Shown in pieces: positions 12,133 to 19,133 of a DNA stretch of 20,060 bases. A program made the position numbers and the translations under genes. The stretch comes from a virus, in the IMG/VR virus record IMGVR_UViG_3300042527_000179, positions 1-20,060 of that record; one strand, given 5' to 3'. Every line of letters begins with the position of its first letter. The first letter of the stretch is position 1. Under the pieces are notes generated by a model, which did not search any database, was not told the DNA's origin, and saw nothing but the letters and a program-made list of their open reading frames with translations.

Positions 12133-12279
12133 ATGGCAAGAGCTAAGAAGAAGCACCCAAAACCTAGGAGCAAAAGATCAATCAATAGGCTTTTGAAGAT
12201 GATTAGTATTAATGACGAAAAAATAAAAGAGTATGCCAGTAGATACCAAGCCGAAGAGAAAGGTAGTAGAGAGGCTTGA
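12133..12279 (+). CDS. 48-aa basic protein
   Basis: The frame starts MARAKKKHPKPRSKRSINRL and ends in an acidic-to-mixed tail (RYQAEEKGSREA). The N-terminal third is strongly basic, like a nucleic-acid-binding peptide. All six arginines use AGA or AGG, the codons read by the phage tRNA-Arg. It is the first gene of the right arm, directly behind a -7 element, and overlaps the next gene by 47 bases in another frame. Function is unknown. Confidence 0.55.
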   Translation: MARAKKKHPKPRSKRSINRLLKMISINDEKIKEYASRYQAEEKGSREA

Positions 12280-12649
12280 CAAGACCTTGATACAGACATC
12301 CCCAGGTAAGTTTGTGAGGATGCCACAGCTTCACGCTAAAGACAAAGACATTAAGATAACCACAAAGACGTATGGTCCGTCTGGCAATCTTAAAAAAACA
12401 AAAGAAGAAAGTCAGTACATATTTGAGGAGGGTCATGGTAAAGTTATAGGTGGCAAGTCTATAAGCACATCAAAGTATGACAAGTCTGGAAACGTAAGAA
12501 AAAACGTAACAATTGGTTTTGATAAAAAGATTAGCAAAACTGGCAGCGAAACAGAAAACAAAAAGACTGTTACCAAAAGAGGCGTTACAAAAGAAAAGAA
12601 CGTTCGTTCTGGAGATATAAGGCGTTTAAACAGGATGAATGTAAAATAA
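12233..12649 (+). CDS. Lysine-rich protein, 138 aa
   Basis: The protein begins MPVDTKPKRKVVERLDKTLI and is dominated by Lys, Ser, Thr and Gly, with low hydrophobicity. Repeated phrases such as TKTYGPSGNLKKTKEES and STSKYDKSGNVRKNVT suggest an internal duplication of a K-x-Y-x-x-S-G-N-x-(K/R)-K unit, about 47 residues apart. It is probably disordered or a repeated beta hairpin and may bind DNA or belong to the virion. Its start lies inside the 48-aa gene. No family is recognised. Confidence 0.65.
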   Translation: MPVDTKPKRKVVERLDKTLIQTSPGKFVRMPQLHAKDKDIKITTKTYGPSGNLKKTKEESQYIFEEGHGKVIGGKSISTSKYDKSGNVRKNVTIGFDKKISKTGSETENKKTVTKRGVTKEKNVRSGDIRRLNRMNVK

Positions 12650-12657
12650 AAAAATAC

Positions 12658-12665
12658 TATCTTTG
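12658..12665 (+). promoter_or_regulatory. Candidate -7 element TATCTTTG
   Basis: TATCTTTG fits TAnnTTTG and lies 9 bases before the ATG of the 45-aa gene, just after the stop of the 138-aa gene. No TTTG is seen at the -33 distance, so strength is uncertain. Confidence 0.45.
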
Positions 12666-12674
12666 TAAAAGAAT

Positions 12675-12812
12675 ATGCTTCTAGAAATTCATAACATGAT
12701 ACCTGTAGGACTCAACGTTGGTTTTGAGGTATATGGAAAGGAGGACGATTATGATTACTATGAAGTCCATATCAATCTATTAATTTTAAAATTTGTGTTC
12801 AAATGGCAATGA
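12675..12812 (+). CDS. Conserved 45-aa phage protein (GLNVGFEVY type)
   Basis: The protein reads MLLEIHNMIPVGLNVGFEVY, then an acidic, Tyr-rich stretch (KEDDYDYYE) and a hydrophobic end with ILKFVFKWQ. The blocks GLNVGFE and LLILKFxFKW recur in small Bacteroidetes phage proteins. It could pack as a short sheet. Its stop lies inside the start region of the 483-aa gene, giving a 10-base overlap. Function is unknown. Confidence 0.65.
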   Translation: MLLEIHNMIPVGLNVGFEVYGKEDDYDYYEVHINLLILKFVFKWQ

Positions 12813-14254
12813 TGAAGTACGGGAGAACAACGTTAGCTCCCAAGTATATAGATCCTAAAACTGGAAACAGGATAGCCGATCCAAACGTATATGGTAAAAC
12901 TGTTGACTTATCACATTCTGGAGACATTAAGGGAACATACATTAGCTGGCCTGAATTCAGACAGAAATATCAATCTGGAGCATATAAAGATATAGAATTA
13001 GATAGAAAGGGAAGGGGTGTATCGCAGCAGTTTCCAGCAGATGTAAACAGATATCTTTCTGGTAAAACAGATAAACTTTCTGAGGAGTATGATGAGCCAT
13101 TAGAGATGACAGAGATGACAACCTCTGGGGAGAGAGCATCTAGCTACGAGCTTAACTATAAGCCAGGTTCTAAGACATATAAAACTAAGCTTTTTAAATA
13201 TAATGCTGAGATGGCTTCAGCACCTAAAGAAGTTAGGCAGTCATTTATAAATCAAAGCCCAAAGAATAGTGAGCCTGCATTCTCTATTGTAGCAGGAGAT
13301 GTGAGATGGGGCAGACAAGACCCAAGAAAGATTCCAAATCCTGAATCAATGGAAGAAGTTGCAACAACACAAGCAACAGCTCCAACTCCAACTGAACCAA
13401 CAAAACCTAAGAAGACTAAGGTTACTGAGAAGGTTGTAGAGGGGGTTGAGGGTTGGGACTTCAAAGAGCCAAAGTATAAATCTAAGACTATAAGAGTAAA
13501 AGATAAATCTCCAAGAATAAAAGAATCTGGAGGTATTAAGAAATCATCTAGGACAGTGAAAACTACTTCACTTGTTCCTAGAGGTAAACATGATACTAGA
13601 GAAAGAAGGCTTTGGCAGACATACGAGGTTGGTTCGTACAAGGGTCAGGATTTTAGAGGTATGACTGAAGAGCAGTTAAGAGATTTAACTAAGCAGGCAA
13701 GACAAGACAAGAGAGGTGCTATGTTTGAGGGAGACTTCAGTTACTCTAAGTCTGCCATTAAAAAAATAAAAGAGGCTAGAAAATATGCAGGTAGAGAGAA
13801 CGTTGCTGGACTTTCAAGTGCTCAAGAGAAGGTTAATCCAATGCGAGTTTATGAGTCAAAAGTTTGGACTGGAGAGTACAAGGATGAGTCTGGCAAGATT
13901 CTGCCTGGGAAATTCATGAAGAATGATGAGTATGGTAACCTTAGCCCACTTAATAGAACAGTAACAAACAGCAAGGGAGAAAAAATAATAACAGAGAGAG
14001 AGAATACAGAAAACAAAATATATGACAGTGGATTTTTTGCTCTAAAAAAGGGAGGTCCATCTAAAAACAAACTATACACAATAGATATGCAGCAGGGTTA
14101 TGCAGGTTCAAAGCAATATGGAGAGGCTAAAAGTTCTTTTAAATCATCCATGGAAAATGCTACCAACAGAAACTCGCTTCAGTCTAAGATTGTAACATCA
14201 CTTAACAGACAAAAATTAGAAAGACAGAACAGAAGGAAAAGTTCTGGCAATTAA
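12803..14254 (+). CDS. Large basic protein of unknown function, 483 aa
   Basis: I do not recognise this protein. It is rich in Lys, Arg, Ser and Gly over its length, with a Thr/Pro-rich linker around residues 188-206 (ending APTPTEPTKPKKTKV). It has no membrane segment or signal peptide. The middle region holds a helical block (MTEEQLRDLTKQARQDKRGA) and the last 80 residues are basic and polar. It resembles a virion-associated or injected protein in composition. A strong terminator directly follows its stop, so it ends its transcription unit. Late-phage role is inferred from position and composition only. Confidence 0.7.
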   Translation: MAMMKYGRTTLAPKYIDPKTGNRIADPNVYGKTVDLSHSGDIKGTYISWPEFRQKYQSGAYKDIELDRKGRGVSQQFPADVNRYLSGKTDKLSEEYDEPLEMTEMTTSGERASSYELNYKPGSKTYKTKLFKYNAEMASAPKEVRQSFINQSPKNSEPAFSIVAGDVRWGRQDPRKIPNPESMEEVATTQATAPTPTEPTKPKKTKVTEKVVEGVEGWDFKEPKYKSKTIRVKDKSPRIKESGGIKKSSRTVKTTSLVPRGKHDTRERRLWQTYEVGSYKGQDFRGMTEEQLRDLTKQARQDKRGAMFEGDFSYSKSAIKKIKEARKYAGRENVAGLSSAQEKVNPMRVYESKVWTGEYKDESGKILPGKFMKNDEYGNLSPLNRTVTNSKGEKIITERENTENKIYDSGFFALKKGGPSKNKLYTIDMQQGYAGSKQYGEAKSSFKSSMENATNRNSLQSKIVTSLNRQKLERQNRRKSSGN

Positions 14255-14277
14255 TTTTGAATAAAAACTACAAAATG

Positions 14278-14299
14278 GGGGTCACTGACCCCTTTTTTT
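14278..14299 (+). terminator. Rho-independent terminator before groEL
   Basis: GGGGTC (14278-14283) and GACCCC (14287-14292) form a 6-bp GC-rich stem with an ACT loop. Seven T follow (14293-14299). It begins 23 bases after the stop of the 483-aa gene and isolates the chaperonin operon from upstream transcription. Confidence 0.85.
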
Positions 14300-14329
14300 G
14301 TTTTGTAAAGTAAAAAATTAGTAAATTTG
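14297..14329 (+). promoter_or_regulatory. Promoter of the groEL-groES operon
   Basis: TAAATTTG (14322-14329) fits the Bacteroidetes -7 consensus. Upstream TTTG at 14297-14300 gives a 21-base spacer (a second TTTG at 14302-14305 gives 16). The -33 box overlaps the T tract of the terminator, so the two elements are fused. The groEL start follows 17 bases after the -7 box. Confidence 0.7.
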
Positions 14330-14346
14330 GTGTAAAATTTAATAAA

Positions 14347-15909
14347 ATGATAGTAAAAGAGATTCATTTTGGCGATGATGGCCAAAAAAAGTTGAAATCT
14401 GGCATCAAAAAGATAGCTGGAGCGGTAAAAAGTACTCTTGGAGCAAGAGGAAGGACGGTACTCATCGAGTCTGAGAACCATGTTGGCGGAATTACTGTCA
14501 CTAAGGACGGTGTTACGGTTGCAAAGTCAATCAATCTGTACGACCCGACTGAGAACTTGGCCGTTATGATGATGCGACAGGCCGCTGACAAGACGGCAAC
14601 TGTTGCTGGAGATGGGACCACCACATCAATTGTGCTTGCAGAGGCAATAATTGACGCTTCTGACAAGTACTTAACACCTGAGCACAATGTTACTGAGGTA
14701 ATACGTGGAATATCTGCGCTATCAAAGAAAGTTGTTGACAAGCTAGACAAGATGTCTAAGAAGGTTAACGGAAAGAGGCTTTACGATGTTGCGACAATAT
14801 CAGCAAACAATGACCAAGAGATTGGTAAGATGATTGGTGACGCATTTTCAGAAGTTCCACTTGTAACTGTTGAGAACAGCATGAACTCGGAGACAAGGGT
14901 TGAGATTATAAATGGAATGAGAATCGAGAGGGGTTACACGTCACCATACTTTGTTACCGATCAAAAGAAGCAGGAGTGTGTTCTTGACAACCCGTATGTA
15001 TTGATTTGTGACCACGAGATAAACAACATATCAAATTTAGAGAAGGTGTTAGCACCAATCGTTTCTCAGGGGAAGTCGTTACTAATCATTGGTAACTTAG
15101 GTCCAAACGCACTACAGACGTTAAACGTTAACGTATACCAGGGCAAAATTAAGGCATGCAATATTATTCCTCCGTCATTTGGATACAGACAGAAAGACCT
15201 GTTAAAAGACTTAGCTGTAGCTCTTGGCGGAACATACTTCAGTGAAGACACTGGTGATGATCTATCAATCATTGGTCTATCTGACCTAGGCAAGGCTGCT
15301 AAGGTTATTGTTAAGAAAGACGTTACGGTGTTCATGCACCACGCAGACTTTAAGGAGGAAATTGACAAGCACATTGCTGACCTAAAAGCTATGGTTGATC
15401 AGACTGACAACAAAGAAGACAAAGACTTTATAAGAGAGAGGATAGCCAATATATCTGGCGGAATTGGCGTAATCTATGTTGGAGCTCAGAGCGACATTGA
15501 GCAAAAAGAAAAGAGAGACAGGATTGATGATGCTGTGTACGCAGTTATGGCTGCCATAGAGGATGGCATTCTTCCTGGAGGTGGTATTGCGTTGTCTGAG
15601 TGTGCTGCCATGATTTACGATGAGTTTGATGTTGCCGCAAGGATTATGCATGACGCACTACTGGCTCCATTTGATCAGATACTCATTAACGCTGGCAAGA
15701 AGCCAACCGAGATAGCCATGGGTATCTTTGACAAGGGTAATGGTTATGACGTGAAGGGAGAGCGATTTGGTGACATGATTAAGATGGGTATTATTGACCC
15801 AACTAAGGTTACTAAGAACGCACTACTAAACGCTGTATCTGTAGCAACAACTATTATGAGTACTAACGCAATTATAACAAACATTAGAGCAGATGAAAGT
15901 CCTAAATAA
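14347..15909 (+). CDS. groEL: Phage-encoded chaperonin GroEL
   Basis: The 520-aa protein aligns along its whole length with GroEL/Hsp60. The equatorial nucleotide site is intact: STLGARGRTVL (29-39), TKDGVTVAK (Asp54), AGDGTTT (87-93, Asp89), DDAVYAV (Asp394/395) and GGGIAL (411-416). The apical domain has RGYTSPYF (195-202) with the aromatic residues that bind substrate and GroES. One groove position (V263 in E. coli numbering by my alignment) appears to be Asn. The GGM tail of bacterial GroEL is missing and the protein ends TNIRADESPK. It should form an ATP-driven folding chamber, presumably for phage structural proteins. It overlaps groES by 17 bases. Confidence 0.97.
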   Translation: MIVKEIHFGDDGQKKLKSGIKKIAGAVKSTLGARGRTVLIESENHVGGITVTKDGVTVAKSINLYDPTENLAVMMMRQAADKTATVAGDGTTTSIVLAEAIIDASDKYLTPEHNVTEVIRGISALSKKVVDKLDKMSKKVNGKRLYDVATISANNDQEIGKMIGDAFSEVPLVTVENSMNSETRVEIINGMRIERGYTSPYFVTDQKKQECVLDNPYVLICDHEINNISNLEKVLAPIVSQGKSLLIIGNLGPNALQTLNVNVYQGKIKACNIIPPSFGYRQKDLLKDLAVALGGTYFSEDTGDDLSIIGLSDLGKAAKVIVKKDVTVFMHHADFKEEIDKHIADLKAMVDQTDNKEDKDFIRERIANISGGIGVIYVGAQSDIEQKEKRDRIDDAVYAVMAAIEDGILPGGGIALSECAAMIYDEFDVAARIMHDALLAPFDQILINAGKKPTEIAMGIFDKGNGYDVKGERFGDMIKMGIIDPTKVTKNALLNAVSVATTIMSTNAIITNIRADESPK

Positions 15910-16150
15910 ATTTTTATTAATCGAGAAGATTGTAGAACAGAAGACTGCCAAGAGCGGTCTGATATTAAGTGGAGAGGAGTACCAAGACATGAGGTATCAC
16001 TATGGAGTTGTTGTAGAGCCAGGAATAAACGTTGTTGGAATATCAATCGGTGATAAGATAATGTTCGATAAGGTTCACTCTTATGACGTTGTAATAGACA
16101 GCAACAGGTTTACTGTCCTTCAGGAGAAGGATGTTGTTTGCGTTCTTTAA
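15893..16150 (+). CDS. groES: Phage-encoded co-chaperonin GroES
   Basis: The 85-aa protein has the GroES plan: an N-terminal strand (MKVLNKFLLIEKI) and a mobile loop with VEQKTAKSGLILSGEE. There SGLIL stands in for the usual GGIVL that docks on GroEL. A barrel follows, with GVVVEPG and GDKIMFDKV and a C-terminal VLQEKDVVCVL. It is slightly shorter than bacterial GroES (about 95 aa), mainly in the roof loop. It is coupled to groEL by a 17-base overlap. Its 3' end overlaps the convergent minus-strand gene by 41 bases. Confidence 0.92.
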   Translation: MKVLNKFLLIEKIVEQKTAKSGLILSGEEYQDMRYHYGVVVEPGINVVGISIGDKIMFDKVHSYDVVIDSNRFTVLQEKDVVCVL

Positions 16151-16616
16151 AGTCAGCGTTAAACTTTCTTATAGCTTGGGCTAGCATCCTCTCTGAGTAA
16201 GAGCCGTTTGGTTTAAACACCTTGTTGCGTCTCGGAGTTTCAGGGAAGGGTTCTAGCCCAATTAGCTTTCTATACATACTGGCAATCATCTTCTTTGACT
16301 GAAACGATAGTTCATACAGGTTGCTCTCTCCGTATTTTCTTTTTCTCCATATAACAATGAATCCTTCTCTCAATAGTCTATCAAACTTATTTTTATCCCA
16401 GCTCATAAATGCTGAGTACTCTTTAAACCTTGATCTAGTGAATATCTTCTCTGAGTACAGAAATAGCAACATATCTATATCGGCAGATGACTTAAGTCCA
16501 TATTGAAACCTAGCCCACTTCCTAATTATACCCCAGTGCTTAAGGAAGTCGAACTTGGTGTCTCTTCCATAATATATTTTATCGACACGTTTTCTTCTTC
16601 TATTTATTATTTTCAT
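16110..16616 (-). CDS. Winged-helix-like regulator candidate on the opposite strand
   Basis: The 168-aa protein starts MKIINRRRKRVDKIYYGRDT, a basic arm. It then has a helical region (SADIDMLLFLYSEKIFTRSR, then YSAFMSWDKNKFDRLLREGF) followed by IVIWRKRKYGESNLYELSFQ, which reads like the recognition helix and wing of a MarR-like winged helix. Similar LDMLLFLxSE..W(D)KNRFxRLL proteins occur in phage genomes, without known targets. It is the only minus-strand gene in the right arm and has a good promoter of its own facing the next operon. I infer a DNA-binding regulator of late genes; a structural role is the main alternative. Confidence 0.7.
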   Translation of the reverse strand: MKIINRRRKRVDKIYYGRDTKFDFLKHWGIIRKWARFQYGLKSSADIDMLLFLYSEKIFTRSRFKEYSAFMSWDKNKFDRLLREGFIVIWRKRKYGESNLYELSFQSKKMIASMYRKLIGLEPFPETPRRNKVFKPNGSYSERMLAQAIRKFNADFKERKQHPSPEGQ

Positions 16617-16622
16617 TTTTAT

Positions 16623-16630
16623 TATATTTG
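16623..16630 (+). promoter_or_regulatory. -7 element of the basic-protein operon
   Basis: TATATTTG matches TAnnTTTG, 18 bases before the ATG at 16649. No TTTG is found at the expected -33 position, which lies inside the 5' end of the minus-strand gene. The lack of -33 suggests that an activator is needed. Confidence 0.6.
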
Positions 16631-16641
16631 TATCGTAAAAA

Positions 16642-16673
16642 CAAAGTTATGAAAAATAGAACCACATCTCAAA
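16642..16673 (-). promoter_or_regulatory. Promoter of the minus-strand regulator candidate
   Basis: On the minus strand TTTG (16673-16670) is followed, after 20 bases, by TAACTTTG (16649-16642). Both boxes fit the Bacteroidetes consensus with ideal spacing. The -7 box contacts the ATG of the plus-strand gene, and the -33 box lies in its first codons. The start codon served is at 16616, 25 bases downstream of the -7 box. Confidence 0.65.
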
Positions 16674-17218
16674 CTACAGGGCCAGATAAAAAGGCTAAAA
16701 GAGTAACATCTAATACAACTCCAGGTGTAAAAGATAATGGTACTAAACCAGCTAGTAATCAAACAATGGAGCCTGTATCAATATACAAAAAGAGGTCAAA
16801 AATAGTTCATTCATTTACTGAGCCTATTTCAGAATTAAGACGTACCGAGAAGATTATTCAAAAGCCATATATTCCAGTAGTAGATGCTATAGAAAGCGGA
16901 ATGAAAGGCGCAATGATAGGCGGTATTCAAAAACGCATTGATGATAGAATGCAGAATGGCATTAATTATAATAATATACCATTTAAGAATAAAGCTATTG
17001 ATGTTCTTAAACGAAGAAAATATGATATATCAAGTGAGTTTGATGAACAAGAGGTTCAGGGTACCATGACTGAGAGACCTACTGTTGGCGGCGGAATGGT
17101 TGAGACAGAAAGATACAACATGCCTAGCGGAGGAAGTAGAATGGAGAGAACTAGATACAACAAAGAAGGCCAGCCTGTCAAAAGAGTAATTAGAGATAAC
17201 AAAATAAATCCTAGATAA
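16649..17218 (+). CDS. Basic hypothetical protein, 189 aa
   Basis: Starting at 16649 (MKNRTTSQTTGPDKKAKRVT), the first 60 residues are Thr/Lys/Ser-rich and probably disordered. A helical middle follows (VVDAIESGMKGAMIGGIQKR), and the C-terminal third has GGGMVETERYNMPSGGSRME with two MV/ME-ERT-RYN-like repeats. The promoter's -7 box precedes it. The upstream in-frame ATG at 16628 was rejected because it lies inside that -7 box. No family is recognised. It leads the operon of small basic proteins, so a virion-interior or DNA-binding role is plausible. Confidence 0.65.
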   Translation: MKNRTTSQTTGPDKKAKRVTSNTTPGVKDNGTKPASNQTMEPVSIYKKRSKIVHSFTEPISELRRTEKIIQKPYIPVVDAIESGMKGAMIGGIQKRIDDRMQNGINYNNIPFKNKAIDVLKRRKYDISSEFDEQEVQGTMTERPTVGGGMVETERYNMPSGGSRMERTRYNKEGQPVKRVIRDNKINPR

Positions 17219-17367
17219 TGAAAAAGATGGTATCCGAAAAAAAGACTGGCGAAAAATATGCCAGCAAATCTGCCAAGATGAAGCACGAAAAGTCTGAGTC
17301 TAAGAAAGAGATGATTAAGGAGTACGGAATGAAGGCCGCTATGAAAAAAATGGCCAAGAAAAAATGA
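17218..17367 (+). CDS. 49-aa Lys/Met-rich protein
   Basis: The protein starts MKKMVSEKKTGEKYASKSAK, contains MKHEKSESKKEMIKEYG and ends MKKMAKKK. About two in five residues are Lys. The EKYASKxxxxKHEKSExKxE pattern is common in short phage proteins located between structural genes. It starts on the last base of the upstream stop (TAATG) and its own stop overlaps the next start (ATGA). It is probably a highly charged helix that binds nucleic acid. Confidence 0.65.
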   Translation: MKKMVSEKKTGEKYASKSAKMKHEKSESKKEMIKEYGMKAAMKKMAKKK

Positions 17368-17666
17368 AAGACCCAAGGCTAGAAAGAGCTGGTGTTGAAG
17401 GTTTTAATAAACCTAAAAGAACTCCAAGTCACCCAACAAAGAGCCACATTGTTGTAGCGAAGCAGGGTGATGAGGTGAGAACCATTAGATTTGGACAGCA
17501 GGGAGTTAAGACCAATCAGACAGCAGGTCAGCGTGAGGCATTCAAGAGCCGTCACGCAAAGAACATTGCAAAAGGCAAGATGAGTGCTGCATACTGGGCA
17601 GACAAGGTAAAGTGGTCACCAAGCAAGACCGCATCTCCAAGCAAGAAATGGGTTAAAGGTTCGTAA
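17364..17666 (+). CDS. Conserved basic phage protein (RHAKNIAKGKMSAAYWADKVKW type)
   Basis: The 100-aa protein has an N-terminal RLERAGVEGFNKPKRTPSHP, a central HIVVAKQGDEVRTIRFGQQG and a C-terminal SRHAKNIAKGKMSAAYWADK. I recognise this set of blocks from phages of several aquatic hosts, where it is a conserved hypothetical. The IRFGxQG strand and RHAKNIxKGKxSxAYW helix are the hallmarks. The protein is strongly basic and soluble. It sits between two other basic proteins, linked by ATGA on its left, so a role in DNA handling or the virion is likely but unproven. Confidence 0.75.
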   Translation: MKDPRLERAGVEGFNKPKRTPSHPTKSHIVVAKQGDEVRTIRFGQQGVKTNQTAGQREAFKSRHAKNIAKGKMSAAYWADKVKWSPSKTASPSKKWVKGS

Positions 17667-17667
17667 G

Positions 17668-18057
17668 ATGTCTGTAGCTAAAAAGAAAAATCCAGAGTTA
17701 TGGAGTCGCATTGTTTCTAGCGTTAAGTCTGGGAGCAAGGGTGGTGACCCAGGTCAGTGGTCTGCAAGAAAGGCACAGATAGCTGTATCTAAGTATAAAG
17801 AGGCAGGGGGTAAATATGCAGGAAAGAAGTCCGAGTCAAACAGCTTATCTAAGTGGACAAAGCAAGAGTGGACAACAAAGAGTGGCAAGCCAAGCAAAGA
17901 AACTGGTGAGCGTTATCTACCAAAGAAGGCAATTGAGTCATTAAGTTCATCTGAGTATGCTGCTACAACAAGAGCTAAGAGACAGGGAGGGGGAACTGGT
18001 AGCGTTGTAAAGCAACCAAAAATAATAGCTGAAAAAACTGCAAAGTACAGAAAATGA
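17668..18057 (+). CDS. DUF5872-like basic protein
   Basis: The 129-aa protein reads KKKNPELWSRIVSSVKSGSK, then GQWSARKAQIAVSKYKEAGG, SLSKWTKQEWTTKSGKP and RYLPKKAIESLSSSEYAATT, before a basic tail. This order (KNPELW, KGGxxGQWSARKAQ, LxKWTxExW, RYLPKxxxxSLxxxE, TxxKRxG) matches the DUF5872 family as I remember it, which is found in giant viruses and some phages. The function of the family is not known to me. It begins two bases after the previous stop and overlaps the next start (ATGA). Confidence 0.8.
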   Translation: MSVAKKKNPELWSRIVSSVKSGSKGGDPGQWSARKAQIAVSKYKEAGGKYAGKKSESNSLSKWTKQEWTTKSGKPSKETGERYLPKKAIESLSSSEYAATTRAKRQGGGTGSVVKQPKIIAEKTAKYRK

Positions 18058-18302
18058 TTATAATTAAAAAGCACTACGGATTCGGAGACACCGTTCATGC
18101 TATAACCAAGGCAACTGGAATAGAGAAGGTTGTAAAGGCAGTAGCTGGAGAAGACTGCGGATGCAGCGAAAGAAAAGAAAAACTAAACAACCCAAACCTA
18201 TTAATTAATAAGATATTCTATGGGACAGAGCAAGACATCCAAGTACTACGCAAGCAACCCGAAAGCAGCGGAGAAGAGGAGAGAGTATCAGAGGGAGCTT
18301 AA
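18054..18302 (+). CDS. Conserved small phage protein (GDTVHAITKATGIEKVVKAV type)
   Basis: The protein begins MIIIKKHYGFGDTVHAITKA and has the block VVKAVAGEDCGCSERKEKLN, which recurs in Bacteroidetes phage proteins that usually end soon after it. A CGC pair next to basic residues could bind metal. Here the frame continues for about 30 residues and overlaps the next gene by 83 bases, so the C-terminal tail may be nonconserved read-on. Function is unknown; the family is often next to structural genes. Confidence 0.7.
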   Translation: MIIIKKHYGFGDTVHAITKATGIEKVVKAVAGEDCGCSERKEKLNNPNLLINKIFYGTEQDIQVLRKQPESSGEEERVSEGA

Positions 18303-18480
18303 TAAAAGCGAGTCTGAAAAGAACTACAGAGCAGAGCACACTAAAGAGAGGAGAAAGAGGGGTATTGACGGAAAAGGTGGTTCTGATGTTAGTATGAAAA
18401 AAAATGGTAAATTTGTACTTGAGTCTCCAACTAGGAATAGAGCTAGGAACGGAGCAAACGGAAAGAGTACTAAGAAATAA
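18220..18480 (+). CDS. Conserved basic phage protein (KTSKYYASNPKAAEKRREYQ type)
   Basis: The 86-aa protein starts MGQSKTSKYYASNPKAAEKR and includes RAEHTKERRKRGIDGKGGSD and a final FVLESPTRNRARNGANGKST. These blocks (SKYYxxNPxAxxKxxxYQ, RxExxxxRRxxGxxxGxxxD, LESPxxNRxRxG) match a conserved family in phage genomes without known function. It is strongly basic, and its helices resemble a DNA-binding unit. It overlaps the previous gene by 83 bases in another frame. It is the last gene before the virion-protein block. Confidence 0.75.
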   Translation: MGQSKTSKYYASNPKAAEKRREYQRELNKSESEKNYRAEHTKERRKRGIDGKGGSDVSMKKNGKFVLESPTRNRARNGANGKSTKK

Positions 18481-18488
18481 TAACTTTA
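18481..18488 (+). promoter_or_regulatory. Weak candidate -7 element TAACTTTA
   Basis: TAACTTTA resembles TAnnTTTG with one mismatch. It lies 13 bases before the ATG of the 209-aa structural candidate and directly after the upstream stop. No -33 box is visible. Confidence 0.3.
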
Positions 18489-18501
18489 TAAAAGAAATAA
18501 G

Positions 18502-19131
18502 ATGCCAGTAAATATACCAGCAGGAACAAAGTTTGAGGCGATCAAGCCTACAACTAATGTGAACAGACGATCAGCGTTAGTAAACGCTAACGATTTAACG
18601 TATACCATTGATGACATTGCTCAGACTGTGTCTGCAGGGTTAACATTTCCAATTACATTAAACTACATTCCAATGGCAGATGCTCTTGGTGGTCTTGTTG
18701 ATTCAAACTTGTATCAAAATGATTTCGGTTATGGTACTGGCTTATTTGGAGATTTTATTGGGGGCATAGGTCTTAGTTCTTCAGGTACTAATTTAATTTC
18801 TGCAATTATTGATTCTATTAGTGGATATAGCTCTATATATATGGGGGATGTATATGGTGCTTTAGGTCCTGCTTTTGGTATTTCTATACAGTCAGTTCCA
18901 ATCGGCTCAAGTTTAACTTTAAACACAAAAGGTGTTAATGTTTTTTCTTGTTTCGTTGATTCTGGAGCATACGATTTTGGTGGAATTTATACTAGATTCG
19001 GAATCGTCAATGGTGATACGCCTTCACCATCTTTATTTGTTAGTAATGACTTGGTAACTAACATTGGAGGCATTGAATACATCAAGGTTATTTATAACGG
19101 AACTCCATATAAAATTCAATTAATACCTTAA
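18502..19131 (+). CDS. Candidate virion/tail protein, 209 aa
   Basis: The protein starts MPVNIPAGTKFEAIKPTTNV, then RRSALVNANDLTYTIDDIAQ, and continues as a Gly/Ser/Ile-rich chain with few charged residues. That composition and the (L)TYTIxDI block are typical of phage tail-fibre or receptor-binding shafts. Its low charge contrasts sharply with the basic genes before it. It begins the block of surface proteins. No enzyme motif is seen. Receptor binding is an inference. Confidence 0.6.
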   Translation: MPVNIPAGTKFEAIKPTTNVNRRSALVNANDLTYTIDDIAQTVSAGLTFPITLNYIPMADALGGLVDSNLYQNDFGYGTGLFGDFIGGIGLSSSGTNLISAIIDSISGYSSIYMGDVYGALGPAFGISIQSVPIGSSLTLNTKGVNVFSCFVDSGAYDFGGIYTRFGIVNGDTPSPSLFVSNDLVTNIGGIEYIKVIYNGTPYKIQLIP

Positions 19132-19133
19132 TA

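Noticed and set aside
13252-13641. 129-aa minus-strand frame inside the 483-aa gene
   Set aside because: Antisense shadow, rich in Leu, Ser and Val; no start context or promoter.
18408-18415. TAAATTTG as a promoter inside the 86-aa gene
   Set aside because: Lies in conserved coding sequence (GKFVLES) without a -33 box; probably coincidence.
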